A stretch of 64,000 nucleotides of DNA, from positions 6,263,501-6,327,500 of the forward strand of contig JASXTE010000007.1 in NCBI GenBank assembly GCA_030280995.1, written 5' to 3'. The DNA is from Hemileia vastatrix (taxonomy: Eukaryota; Basidiomycota; Pucciniomycetes; Pucciniales; Zaghouaniaceae). The position numbers were made by a program, and so were the translations under genes. Shown piece after piece: positions 23,212 through 35,401 of this stretch (positions are counted from its first letter, which is position 1; every line of letters starts with the position of its first letter). Under the pieces are notes generated by a model, which searched no databases, was not told the origin of the DNA, and saw nothing but the letters and a program-made list of their open reading frames with translations.

Positions 23212-24496
23212 TGTCAACAAGTTGTCTAGAGGAGGGATAAGAAGAGGAAAGGAAAAGGAGGAGGATGAAGAAAGGAAAAAAAAACTTAAAGAGAATAATA
23301 AAAAGAAATAAATGAAATATATGAAAGAATATATAGAGTATTTAAGGGGGGTGCAACAACAACTTTTGGGACTATTGGCAAGACAAAATTAATTGTTTCA
23401 AAAAAGGTATTATGATCAAGTAAGTATTTTTTTTCATTCTGCTTAAATAAAAACTACAACTACTAATAGACTTAAAGCAACCTTATGTTATTTATAGAAT
23501 ATTTTTTATAGGACTTGTGGTGTCACAAAAATATAGTAATAAAAGTATATAAATTTGTATAAGTAATGTAGTGATGGCAGCTAAAGGGGACTTCCAAGGC
23601 CTTTTTATAGGTAAGAAGACCTCTGAAGTGCCATAATAGTGTATATAAAAAATAATAAAAATGCTAAACAAGAAGACAAGAGAATATAACTAAAACATAG
23701 AAATTAAGAGAAAAACATGAAACAATATACTAAACCTGTGAGTAAGTAACCAAATTTTTAACCATAAGTTCCCAAAACAATTAATTAAAATAATTTGTAT
23801 CTAAGTAAGTCTCAAACATAAGAACTGCAAGTAAAATAATCTAAAACAGGTACTACAGTGAGATGTAAAGGGTTTAATTAAAACAAATAAAATTATTTTC
23901 ACGCAAAAATTCATGTAATCAACTTAATCCAGTATAAAGCAAAATTAATTAATTGTTTTAACTATGTAATTAATTCAATAACTAGTTTAAATGAACCAAA
24001 TAATTAATTTAATGATATTTCTAATTTAAAGTGAGAATTTGAATACCATCTTAGTAAATAAGTGTTTTAACATATTTAATAATTTCACTGACACAATTAA
24101 GGGTAAAAAAAGCGCCCAATATTATTTTTTAAAAAGATATGTAAGGCTTTATTTAATATATTTATTTAATTACATCATAAGTTAATTTTACAATTATAAT
24201 TATAATATATGTTTATAATTACTTAATTATTAATTTATATCTATTAAATACATAAAAATGCGCCATAATTTATAGAATATAATATATTTCATGCTTAATT
24301 TAAATGTATAAATAATTTATATAATAATAAAATTAATATAATACTTATTTTACTTATATTTAATAAGATACTTATATAATTTTAATGTGCAATAAAATAT
24401 TAATTTATACACATAACATGCATATTTTTACACCCTCTTTCAGGTCCAATAAATTAACATAACATTCTCTGGGCTCCTGGTACAGCCTGGCTGACA
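23212..24496 (-). repeat. 5' LTR of element C
   Basis: Plus-strand ends are TGTCAACAAGTTGTCTAGAG and ACAGCCTGGCTGACA. It is collinear with the 15097-16402 LTR over its whole length, with scattered substitutions and small indels. The promoter block (GGCCTTTTTATAGG, near 23600) is retained. The first bases (TGTCAAC) have diverged from TGTCGGCC. Confidence 0.9.
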
Positions 24497-25035
24497 CATA
24501 TCCACCTGAAAAACAACTTAAAATTCTACTTTGAATGGGAAATTCATACTTGATCAAGAAAAGTAATTATTTTAATTATAGGACATGAGTTTAGTTCCTG
24601 GGGAAAAATTAAAAAAATCCTCACATGAAATTTATTAGAGCCTTAAATACTTGTATTTCACTTTATCAACCCAAGTTAAAATATTTCCTTTTTTAACTGT
24701 TCTTTTTTCTTATTTTCTTATTTTCTTTTTCCTTTTATAGTTTTTGGTATGAATTTGTCTCACCACATGTATATATAAATAAAACAAGATTATGGCCATA
24801 TAAGGAGGAATATAAATGTGAGAAAAGGGGGTTTTCTAAAAAAATAAATTTTTTATAACCAGTTAAAATCAACAAATTTTTGTTATCTACAACTCTTAAA
24901 GTAATAAAAATAAATATGTTACTATTAAAAGTCACTTTTACTGTCACAGTGTTATCAAATGTTATTAATTCTTGAAACTAAAGTATTATATAAATTTATT
25001 AAGGATAATTTAGCATCAGTACCTCCATTTTTCCC

Positions 25036-25600
25036 TGATAGATTTTTTAGTCAAACCTATAGTACTAGCTATAGGCCTTGAACAAGGGATTTGGAGAAAA
25101 ACTGAGAAAAAACCCCTGTCTCTTTGAGAAATACAAGGTGAGATTAATTTTCTACATCAAATTGAAGAATTTTACAATACCCCTTCCAGAAAATTTATTG
25201 ACTTCTTTAAAAGTCTAGAAAGTAGCCCAGATGACTACAAATAAAACAAACCTGAAATACAGAGAAAATCCACACCAGAAACCAAAACACAGTGCAATTT
25301 TTTCACAGAAAAACATCAATTATTCTTGATTCAGTTTACAAAGCTACACCAGAGATACCAGTTACAAGAGTTGATATCCAATGAAGAACTAACATTGCAG
25401 AATCACAGTCACTTATTGCCAAAAAAAGAGCAAAAAATTAGCAAGAAAAAGTGATCTAATTATCATATGGTTTTATGATCAATAGAGTTGTCTCAGACTG
25501 TCTTCTTCAGTATGTACACACAGAACCACATTAAACTATAAAATACAGCTGAAAAATTGACTATACTACCAACAAAATTACATTTAAAACCAATAAAACT
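25036..25600 (+). repeat. Dispersed repeat module X, copy 1
   Basis: It aligns along its length with 60866-61400 in the same orientation. Examples are AGCTATAGGCCTTGA near the start, AATACCCCTTCCA, AAAGCTACACCAGAG and ACTGTCTT...CAGTATGTA. This copy is poorer in C and G than the other. No protein was recognised in either strand. Confidence 0.72.
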
Positions 25601-26869
25601 ATGAGAACATTAGAAAACACCTTAAACCTCAAAATATGTTAAAAATTAATCATGACATAAAATATAAAGAAAAATTAGATTTTTAAAATGGTTCTTAGAA
25701 ATTAACCATAACACTTAAGTATATCCCAAAAATACAAAAATCAGAAATCAACAGTTCCAAAAGAGCCTTTAAAACCCAAAATCAAAAAAATATCAACAAG
25801 AACTGAAATATAGAAAAAGACCAGTGCTATACAATGATAATAGAAAAATCCTCAGGGCTCAAATGTTCAGCCCAGGAATCCAGAAAATAATGTAAAATAC
25901 CCAATTTAAGTATACCTGACACCCCCAAAATTAAACCAACTACCAAAACAACACCAAATAACCTGCACAAAGGCAATACTATTTTTTATATTCCATAATG
26001 TGAGAAAAATAAATAAAGCTCCAGTGAGTCACTTCCTCACTAAAGTATTTCTTTTTTTATTCCAAAAGTGAATAATAAAAATTCACATCACCCAAATTAT
26101 TATAATGGCCAGTGACCACAAAAATTTCCTGGGATTCTCTTGAAAATACTAGTTCCTCAATCTATTTTCAATTAAAGAGTAACTCAAATTTAATTTCATG
26201 GGAGCTGGAACTCTCAGCATTCACTTCTCAGTTTTCTAAGAAAATCTACAGCTGATCTAAAATTGAATCAAATTAAATGTTGGGACTAGCACCTACTATC
26301 AGGTTCTTGAGAATAATTATTTCTGAGGCTCTTTCAACAATGATACTTGCAATGTTTTCCCCAAAAAGTTTTTAGACTTAAATTAGAAACAGCTAAAGTA
26401 GGTCTTCAAAACAAAAAGATCAGAGAATTGAAAAACTAATACAGATTCATTAGCTACATGTATCTCACCTTGAAAAGTTTGTAAATGTGCCCAAAAAACC
26501 TACATATTCACTTTTGTATGTCTAATAGGTGTTTCATAAGCACTACTCACTGAAAAATACAATTAAAATTGGCACTTGAAAGCTTTCATTGAACTGTTGA
26601 ATATTGGAAGAGGATTTTGGGGAAAGATAAATCAAGTTTTGAAATAAGTAATACTAATTTTTTGACTTGGTAATGAATGCTAAGGAAAAATGATTAAAGT
26701 GTGTATTGATCTTATCTTAAGGAGTGGTAAAGCCTTGTTTTATGATATGGAGTGTATTTCAAAACACTGAAAACTCTCCACTATTTATCTATCACTCCCA
26801 ATCTATAGTAGATAATTTTTACCAAAAAACCCGTTTTTCTTTATTACAGTTTCAACGTAATTGAAAAAA

Positions 26870-27095
26870 TAACTTACCTGGAGAGATGAGTTTAGAAAAA
26901 AATTGACTTCAAATTGTTTGAGGGATGCAAGAAGAGAGGAGGAAATAGATATGAGTGATGAAGGAAAAAAAGAATGACTTAAAAAGTATGCAATTGCAGA
27001 AAATATGTGATTTCAAGTTGAGTTGATGAAGGAAAAGAAAGAGACTTAAAGAAAAGAGACTTTAACTGAAAATTCAAAATCAAAGTCAATATGAA
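26870..27095 (+). repeat. Dispersed repeat module Y, copy 1
   Basis: It aligns with 60596-60815, for example ACCTGGAGAGATGAG, TTGACTTCAAATT and TTTGAGGGATG near the start, and AATTCAAAATCAAAGTCAATATG at the end. Here Y lies 1.3 kb after module X, while near 60.6 kb Y comes before X. Confidence 0.72.
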
Positions 27096-28117
27096 AAAAA
27101 ACATTCCAAGTGATTGAGTGAACATTATATCTGGGATTATGAACAATATTTTTCCCCCTTTGGTTGATGTAATGCTTTTTGGAATGAATCAACATATAAG
27201 CAAAAGTGTTTTCCAAATAAGAGTCAGAATCCAAGTAAGAAGTTGAAGATAAAGAAATAACATTCATAGTTGACCCAAGTCTCTTCCTATTAGAGGGGTG
27301 CTTCATTGTTGTTGGTTGAAGGCTTAGGTGATGAGGGAAGTGGAAATTTTCACCAAATTAGCAGGGGTGTGTGTAGATAGAAAAAAAACCTTAGGTTCTC
27401 ACCACCAAATGTAAGTGGCCTAGATTTAAGAGTGATATAGGGATGGCATCAGCATTTATATTTCATATTAATTTATTAAAAATAAATCATGAGTGTGATG
27501 AGTTTCAGACCGGGAATTAGGAATAGAAATTGGATTATAAGAGGTAAAATAGTGCAGTATTGTGCATTTCTTATCCACTAGCCCTTGGGGTAGTGTATAA
27601 GAATCTTCCAAAATTAATAATTTCTGATCTGGGGAAATAGAAATCCTGACCCCTAATTGTGGATGCCTTAATGTTCATACCCCCTAGTTTGAGAAATAGC
27701 CTCCCATTAAATTTACTTGGATTGATTAAATTTCATGTCATAATTTGCTTTTTTCCCTTAGCAAATGTGATGGTAGTAGGTTAATTCCCATTAATTCCAA
27801 ATAAATTTCATAATGAAGAAAATTATTTTGATGATTTTACGTGTAAGTAAATATTCATAATTATAATTTTTTTTTGGAAAAATGAATTTGAACTGTTCAT
27901 TCCTATGGGGTTGATAGATTCAGTTCTTGGTTACTGTCATTATGATAAGGGAGAAGGTGAATATAAGATCAGGATGTAGAATAAAAAAAAGAAGGGATAG
28001 ATTTTTAAAACCCGTAACATGACTTAATTGAAAACTGGGACTCATTGAAGTAAAAAATATTCAAGTGACGAATTAGACCAGTGTGTGTAAAGTGAGGGGC
28101 AAAGTCAGGAGGCAAAC

Positions 28118-29229
28118 TATTGGCGCGGTTGTCTAGAAGGTGGAAGAAGAAAGAAGAAAAAAGAGAAAAGGACACAAGAAGACAAAGAGTGAAAGAGGAA
28201 AGGGGGAAAGGACGCAAATAAGGGGAAAAGGTTTAATATTTAAGGTGAGTAGTATTTAATGATATTGTAATGTAAGTGTTTTAATTTCAATGCGCAACAG
28301 TCAATTTTTATATTTTAATGTTCTTACCGCAACCTTTAGAATTTTGTATATAGTATTTATTTATCTTATTTCAACTAAACTGTATTACTAGTTAAAAGAA
28401 AAAGAATTAATATGTGTATAAAAAATATATAAGTGTAAGTAAATGGTAAATATGTAAGTGATGCCGCTGAAGGGGGTTCCCAAGGCCCTTATATAGCCAA
28501 GGGGCCCTCTGAAGCACCACAAGAGTAAATAAAATAACTAATGAGTAAATGTAAGGGGTGAAAAATAAAGAATGTACTAATTTATTGAAATGCAGTAGTC
28601 AATATTTCACCAGTATTAATTCCCCCTGGATATTACGCATAAATAAGTACAAGACATATAAAAAATAACCAATGTAATTTAAAATAAGTATTATGCAGTA
28701 CTATTTTAAAGTGGAATGTAATTTATTACTATTTTAATTCATACAATTAATATAACTAATTATTTTAGATTAAAATATGAGAATGTAATTAGTTTAAATG
28801 TTTTAATAAATTTAATTACATAATTTTGAGCCACAGAAGGGCCCAAAAATCAGGAATAATAATGTATAAATTATTATAAGGGTCTAATAATTAATTAATA
28901 TTATTATAAGTCAACATTTTGCCTTATAAGTATAATATAATATTATAATTAATTAATTATTATTTTATAATTATTTAAATACATAAAAATGCGCCCAATT
29001 TTTATAGAATATAATATAATTTATGTTTATTTTAATAGTATATAGTTAATAACATAATAAAATAAATATAACCCTTATTTTAATTTTATTTAATAAGGTA
29101 ATTTGTACTTAATTTTATTATGCAATAAAATATAAATTTATATACATAAAAAGCATAAATTTTCGCCCTCTTTCAGGTCCAATGACTTAACATAAGTTTT
29201 ACTGGGCTCCTGGTACAGCCTGGCTGACA
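28118..29229 (-). mobile_element. Solo LTR of the C/D lineage, 1.1 kb
   Basis: Plus-strand ends are TATTGGCGCGGTTGTCTAGA and ACAGCCTGGCTGACA, flanked by CAAAC (28113-28117 and 29230-29234). A clear TATA box (CTATATAAG on the minus strand, 28488-28496) lies in the conserved promoter block next to CTGAAGC. There are no internal domains, so it is a recombined insertion. Confidence 0.92.
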
Positions 29230-29879
29230 CAAACAGTGCTTTTAAGGCAAAAAATCACTATTTTCAAAGAAGCCACATTTCTATTTCAAATTAAAAATAT
29301 AATTACTTTACATTAGTGGTGTTTATATTTACAAAGAAGAAATATCACTACAAAAGATACACAAGAAGAGAATGAACATAAGAAGTTAATGGTGCATGAC
29401 TGTGGAACTCCAGCTTTAGCATATATTGTTAAATTTAAATTGAGTACTATTTTGAATGATTTCAGAAACAGTTCAATTATCCTAATTTTTTAAGGTAGCA
29501 CAGCAATTTCTAATCTAATTTTTCAAGAACAATTGTACATGCTCTTAGATTTTGCATAGTAGTCAGATTTTTCAAAATGGGTGTAATTTCTGACCTCAAA
29601 TAAGCAATTTTTGCATGATTATTTCTTCAAAACCACATGTTGGCCAAAAAATCCCTGTGGAATTTCACACACAGACCTCTTTCTCTACCCATCAATCTTT
29701 GGAATGCACTCCGCATTGAAATTTTCAACACTAAATTGTAACATTCTTTAAATTTTTTAAATTTTCTTCATAAAATTTCCAGACTCAAAATTTATCTATC
29801 TTGTAATATTAATTTCATTCCTTTTTCTTCATTGCTTAATCACCCTTTTCCAGCTGAACTTCTATCTTTCCTTGCATCT

Positions 29880-30400
29880 TGATGTTTCTGATATATTGAC
29901 CTTAAAATTTGAGCCTTCATTTTCACACTATTTCCCTTTTTTTGTTTCAATGTTGTTGATATACATTCATAGTGAATTACTTAAGAGTTTCACTTTCTCC
30001 ATATTCAATCCCCCCCAAATTTCAACATTTCTCTTTCTCAATCTATTTTTCCCTACCTTTAAATCAAGGTAAGTGTCAAGTGCTTTTTATTTTTCATTCC
30101 TATTTAATATATTATTCTTTCTATAAAACACTCACAATTAAATATATGTAGGACTCTTATCTGGATAATGGTGGACTTACTTAACACCTCTTGTTGTCAT
30201 TTTCAATGTCACTTTTTGAATTTTCACACAAGTTGGAGATGAAAGTTTGAAGTAGGTTTAGGTTTAATAAAATATCATTCCACTTTACTGAAGATTTCCC
30301 AGAAGCCTAATTTTCATTTCCATCAAATAGTTTAAAATCTGGTTCAGTGTTTTTTGAGATATTGAAATTTAAACTTGAGCCTTTTTTTGCACTCTTTTAC
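29880..30400 (-). repeat. Inverted, diverged units of the ~300-bp repeat
   Basis: In reverse complement this region reads GCTCAAGTTTAAATTTCAAT, then ATCTCAAAAAACACTGAACC, GAAATGAAAATTAGGCTTC and AAACCTAAACC. These are the landmarks of the units at 33500-34069 and 59537-60130. It therefore lies in opposite orientation to that array. Confidence 0.62.
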
Positions 30401-31675
30401 TTTTGTTTAATTTAATATTAAATACTTAGAAAATACAGCTTCTGAAATTCTTATCTCATGATAATATGCATATTTTTAACATTAAGATTTCATTTCCAAT
30501 GATCATCTCAATTTTACTGATTTCACTTGCAATCTTGGGGACTTTTTGGCTTTATTTTGGTTCAATTTTGCATCTTTTTGGCTTGGATTTTTTTGAGCCT
30601 ATAATTGTGAAATTATATTAAAACAAGTAAGTATTTTAATTTTAAAATTTTATCAATAAATTCACAATTATCTCTGTATATTATAGAGTCATGTCAACTC
30701 AAATAAACAAAAATGGATACAGGTCTTCATCATTCTAGAGACAATCATCAAAAAAAAGCTACCTCTGGTTTACAGAAATGTGATGAATTCACTCATATTA
30801 GATTTTATCTTAAAATTAATAAAAAATAATCAATAGGGTAATTAAGGTAAGAAAATAGGGCTATACTAATGTTAAAAGATTAGGTAGACATGCAAAGAAT
30901 GAGGTATAAGAGAGGTTGCAATTTTTCCCTTTCAATATTATTAATTAATGTAGGAAAGGATATAAGCATTTAACTTACTTAAATATTAAGACCTTTGGGC
31001 CATGTGTTGGTGTAAATGTTAAAAATTGATTTTTGCATGTGTTAATGTCTTTCTTTGTTTTGACCACATTTATTTCCATGAATTTTAACAAATTTAAATT
31101 TTATATTTACTTTTATTGACTTGTTTATCATTAATTTATGGCTTTTAATTGAAACTTGGAGATCTGGACCCCCTACTAGGATTAATTTCAGGGAGAAGTA
31201 TTTCCATTTTTTAAAATTGAGAAATTGAGTTAAAAAGTTAGAAAAAAGCAATTTTTTTTGACTTATAAAACTGAAAGGAATATAAATTTCATATTAGAAA
31301 TATAAAAATATATGCACTTACATGGATGAATTTTAGATAACAAAAAATAATTCAAAAATATAAAAGATTTATATCTTAATTAATTACATTTGGTTAAAAT
31401 AACATGATAATTAATGTAACATTCTTTTTCATAAAACTTATCTGGTGCACAAAAGAATTTTCACTATTTAATTCAGTGAAAAATGGTACCTTGTTTTCAA
31501 TTAATTAATTGTTTTCACCTTGAGCAGTTTTTAAATAAATGGAATAGTTTAACTATCAAAAAAATCAATACATATTATGAAATCCTCTTTTTGAATAACC
31601 TGAGATTATTCAAGTTGCTCTTATTTGGTTGGCCAAGAAAGAAGAGCAGTGATGCATGGTTTGGTATAGCTATTA

Positions 31676-31873
31676 GGGGGTATCAAAGTTAGAAATCTTC
31701 CGTTTCAAAATACCTCTTTTTTCCACCAAATCAACCATGACTATTTTTTAAGGTATGCAATCTTGTGCCCTCAAAACATCATTTTACGGAGAATTAATGT
31801 CATGCTTGTGGCTTTCTTTTTGTGCTGTGAAATACCATTTAAACATTTACAAATTTCTAACTTTGATATCCCC
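31676..31873. mobile_element. MITE, copy 2
   Basis: It begins GGGGGTATCAAAGTTAGAAA and ends TTTCTAACTTTGATATCCCC, flanked by TA. One base of the right terminus differs (ATATCCCC for ATACCCCC). The interior matches copies at 13753 (same orientation) and 48242 (opposite orientation). It is non-coding. Confidence 0.85.
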
Positions 31874-33499
31874 TATTAATTGAGCCATACTATAAAGAGA
31901 AGATATTAGGGGGTGTCAGTTCTGGTAAAAACAACACTTAACTTAAGTGTGGATTTCAAACCAAATCAGCACTTAAATTTTGCAAAAAAGTCACTTATTT
32001 CAAAAATTGGTGTCAGTTATGAGCTCAAATCAGCACTTTTTTCCCAATTTTTTTTCACAACCACATGTTAGCCACATCATTTCTTCTTTCCCACCCTGTC
32101 CCTGTCACATGTGACAATGAGACCTCAATCCTCTAATTGCTCCTTGGCACATACACCTCACTGAGATTTGAAACTGTTTATTGCAAATTATAACCAGGCA
32201 TGTTTTTTTCCTTCTTTTTTTATGCTTTCAAACTCTTAATATCTTTTCTTGTAACATAAAAGTTTTATAATGCCTCTTGTAAAATCCAACACTCAAAAGG
32301 CAACTCAAAAAAAGCTTCATCACAAAGGTCTTCCCATAATGAAACCCCTCACCTGAGAAATCAAAGTCTGGACAGCCAAGAAAGGAAGATTATCTCATCA
32401 TTATCAACTTACTCAAAATTAGATCAAATTATGATTCATTTTTTGAATGTAAGAAGTCTACCCAAATCAGATTTCCACCTTCATCAAAATTCAATGGCTT
32501 CTTGTTTATGGAAAATGAAGTAAAAATGAAAAAAAGGGGAAATTAAAATCAATCCTAAGCAAATGAAGGAGAGGTTCAAAATTTTTCAATCAAAATGAAA
32601 AAGGCACATTTTTATTCCACTTCTACTGGCTTTTTTATTGATTATTATGATTTGGAGAATGGAATCACTACAGTTTCCAAAGAGCTCAATGTCATGTGTC
32701 TTCTCTATGAGGAAATGTATATTTTTTTTGGTTCCAAATTTAAAATTTACTTTAAATCTTATCAAAAATAGTTATATCATGAGATTCTGACAACACCATT
32801 TCTCAATACTGGACTCTAAAATATTGAACTTTTGGAATTTCATATGGTAAAATAGTACTGGCACCTCTGCAAAAATCCTCATCACCAACATAATTTTATC
32901 ACCTCACCACCAATTTACATTTCTAAATAGAGATAAGTTAAAAAAACTCTATATCTTTTTGAAAAAATTGGGAATACCCTCCCCTGAATTTTATTGAAGC
33001 AAGGGGTGGGTATCACCAAAATTTTCTAAGTCATCAATTTTCCATGTCCAATTTGAAAATTTGGCAATACCCTCCCCTGCATTTTCTTGAATTAAGTGGT
33101 GAAAATCACCAAAATTTAATATAATTCCACAAATTAATAAATAAATAGATAGGACAAATCAAATTTAATAGTTTTAAAGTAATGAAAATCCCTCAAGCCA
33201 AAATGTGGACCAAGTCTAGAAACTAAGTTTAGGACTTTCCACAGGTATAGGTAAGATGAACCCCACAAAAAAATTTAATTTTATCATGATTACTGCTTAT
33301 AAAACACAAGGTTTTTGGATCATTACTTTAGTTTAGTAAATTGAAATATCAGATTTATTTATTAAAACTTTATGAAAGAAAAAAAATATTTCATTACTTT
33401 ACAAATACCCAACCTTTTTTTGATCTACCTAAAAGATTAGGAATTTATTAATTCTACCTTGTTTATTTGTTTGACTAACTTTTACTGGCCTGATAAGAG

Positions 33500-34069
33500 C
33501 AGTGAAAATTAGTGAAGGGTTAGACATATGAAAATGGTAAGAAAAAGAAAAAAACACACCATGATGAAAGGAAAGAATAATAAGTAAATGGGAAAGGTAT
33601 TTTGAGGAATCTGAAAGGATAAATGAATGATATAAACATTATGATATGCATTATGAAATAAATAAAAGTGAGATTGGTAAAAAAAAGGCTCAACTTTTAA
33701 GGTCAATATCTCAGAAACCACTGAACCAAATTCAAATCAGTTTTCTAAAAATAAAGGATAGACTTCAGAAGAGTCTTCAGCTAAAAGGACAGTAGTTTTG
33801 AATAAATATAACCCTATTACTGACTCTGATTTCCAAAATTTCACAAAACTTGAAAATTGATGATGTAAATTCCAGCATGAGGGAGATAAAAGTCTAGATA
33901 ATCATAGGAATCTAGAAGGATAAATGAATTATGTAAATGTTATGATATGCATTATGTAATAAATAAAAGTAAAATTGGGAAAAAAAGACTCAAATTTAAA
34001 GGTTGATATCTCAGAAATAACTTATCCAAATTTAAATTGGCTTGCTGGAAATGAAAGATAGGCTTCAGA
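33500..34069 (+). repeat. Tandem ~300-bp units, left part of array
   Basis: Two units are visible, with landmarks AAGGTCAATATCTCAG at about 33700 and AAGGTTGATATCTCAG at about 33998. Each is followed by CCAAATT...GAAATGAAAGATAGGCTTC and by TGATATGCATTATG. The second unit is cut by the insertion of element D at AGTAT and resumes at 59537. Confidence 0.75.
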
Positions 34070-34074
34070 AGTAT

Positions 34075-35369
34075 TATCGGCCAGTTTTCTAAAAGAAGGA
34101 AAAGAAGATGGAAAGAACAGTGAGGAGGAGGAGGAAAGCTAGGAATAGGTTTAAAAGGTAGAGAGATAAAATAATAAAATAATATAGTTATTTAAAAAAA
34201 AGAAGCAACAAGAATTTCTTGTGATTTGACATAACAGTGAGGCTTATTAAATTATAATATATTTATTTAAAATAAGTATTACTTTCAATTTTCAGCAAAA
34301 ACTGTTATTATTAATAGACCTATTGAAACCTTAAATAATTTATTTATTTTTAACTTAGATTTATAATGCTAATAAAAATAAAATAAAAGTATAATATTTA
34401 AAATTGTAGTTAAGTAGAGTGTATAATAAGTGATGAGGCTACAGGGGGTTACCCAAGCCTTCATATAGGCAAGGGGCCCTCTGAAGCGCCATAATGAAGT
34501 ATATAAAAAGAGTAATAAAAATATAATAACAATTAAATGATTCTGAGTAAGTATAAGGGGAAATATGACACAATTAACTAAAAAACATGAGTTAGAGCCT
34601 TAATATCCACCAATTTAATCCCAAACAGTTACTATAAAATTAGTGAGAAATTAAATAAGTTTGAGACACATACAAATAATTAAATTAAATTAAAACATGT
34701 CTTATAATCTTTTTAAATAATAACCAATTTAAGTGAAACATGAAAAATAACTTATTTTAACACGTTAAAAATAATGTAATTAATTTATTTAGTATAAAAA
34801 TGAATAATCAATTATTTTAATTACTTTTATTAGTGTAATAATTAATTTAATTTAAAACAAATACTTATTATAACAAAATTACTAATTTTTAGAATAAAAC
34901 ATTAATAATATATTTAGATAAGTCTTTTAACTTGTTTAATATTTTGAAGAAACAATAAGGAATCAAAAAAGCACCCAATATTATTGTTTAATAACATATG
35001 TAAGGTTTTATTTAATATATAAAATTAATTAATTAATTTGATTACATTATAAGTTCATTTTACACTTATAATTATAATATATGTTTATAATTAATTTATT
35101 ATTAATTTATATATATTAAATATATAAATAATGCGCCATAATTTATATAATATAACATTTATTATGCTTAAGTTAAATGTATATATAATTTATATAATAA
35201 TGAAATTAATATAAGACTTATTTTATATATATTTAATAAAATACTTATATCATTTCATTATGCAATATAATATTAATTTATATACATAATAAGCATATTT
35301 TTACGCCCTCTTTTAGTTCCAGTAAATTGACATAACATTTACTGGGCTCCTGGTATAGCCTGGCTGACA
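34075..35369 (-). repeat. 3' LTR of element D
   Basis: Plus-strand ends are TATCGGCCAGTTTTCTAAAA and ATAGCCTGGCTGACA; the first dinucleotide is TA rather than TG. The promoter block (CATATAGGCAAGGGGCCCTC, then TGAAGCGCC) lies near 34463-34490. It is collinear with 58269-59536. Confidence 0.9.
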
Positions 35370-35392
35370 TTCCCTTACTCTAATAAAACAAT
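35370..35392 (-). promoter_or_regulatory. Polypurine tract of element D
   Basis: The minus strand reads a T-rich run, then AGAGTAAGGGAA, then the LTR start TGTCAGCC. It matches the tracts of B, C and E in place and form. Confidence 0.65.
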
Positions 35393-35401
35393 AAAAAAAT
35401 G

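Larger units (their letters stand above)
15097..24496 (-). mobile_element. Element C: complete but decayed Ty3/Gypsy element, 9.4 kb
   Basis: Both LTRs are present (15097-16402 and 23212-24496) and the whole is flanked by CATAT (15092-15096 and 24497-24501). Reading the minus strand: LTR, primer-binding site, ORF1, Gag, protease, RT, RNase H, integrase, polypurine tract, LTR. The LTR pair is clearly the same sequence with scattered differences, so the insertion is not recent. All coding parts carry stops or frameshifts. It is the reference copy for interpreting B and D. Confidence 0.93.
24502..28112. other. Gene-free AT-rich interval with two old dispersed repeat modules
   Basis: Outside the modules at 25036-25600 and 26870-27095, I see only AT-rich sequence and short low-complexity open frames. 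No splice-consistent gene was found. It lies between the CATAT duplication of element C and the CAAAC duplication of the next solo LTR. Confidence 0.6.
29235..34069. other. Gene-free interval with MITE and old repeats
   Basis: It contains inverted units related to the ~300-bp array (29880-30400), a MITE (31676-31873) and the left end of the direct array (from about 33500). Segments near 29540-29680 and 31980-32130 share CTCAAAT.AGCA...CAACCACATGTT-like text. No gene could be supported. Confidence 0.6.

Noticed and set aside
29872..30072. Similar short hydrophobic frames at 29872-30072 and 33509-33721
   Set aside because: They resemble each other because both lie in inverted copies of the ~300-bp repeat, not because of a protein.
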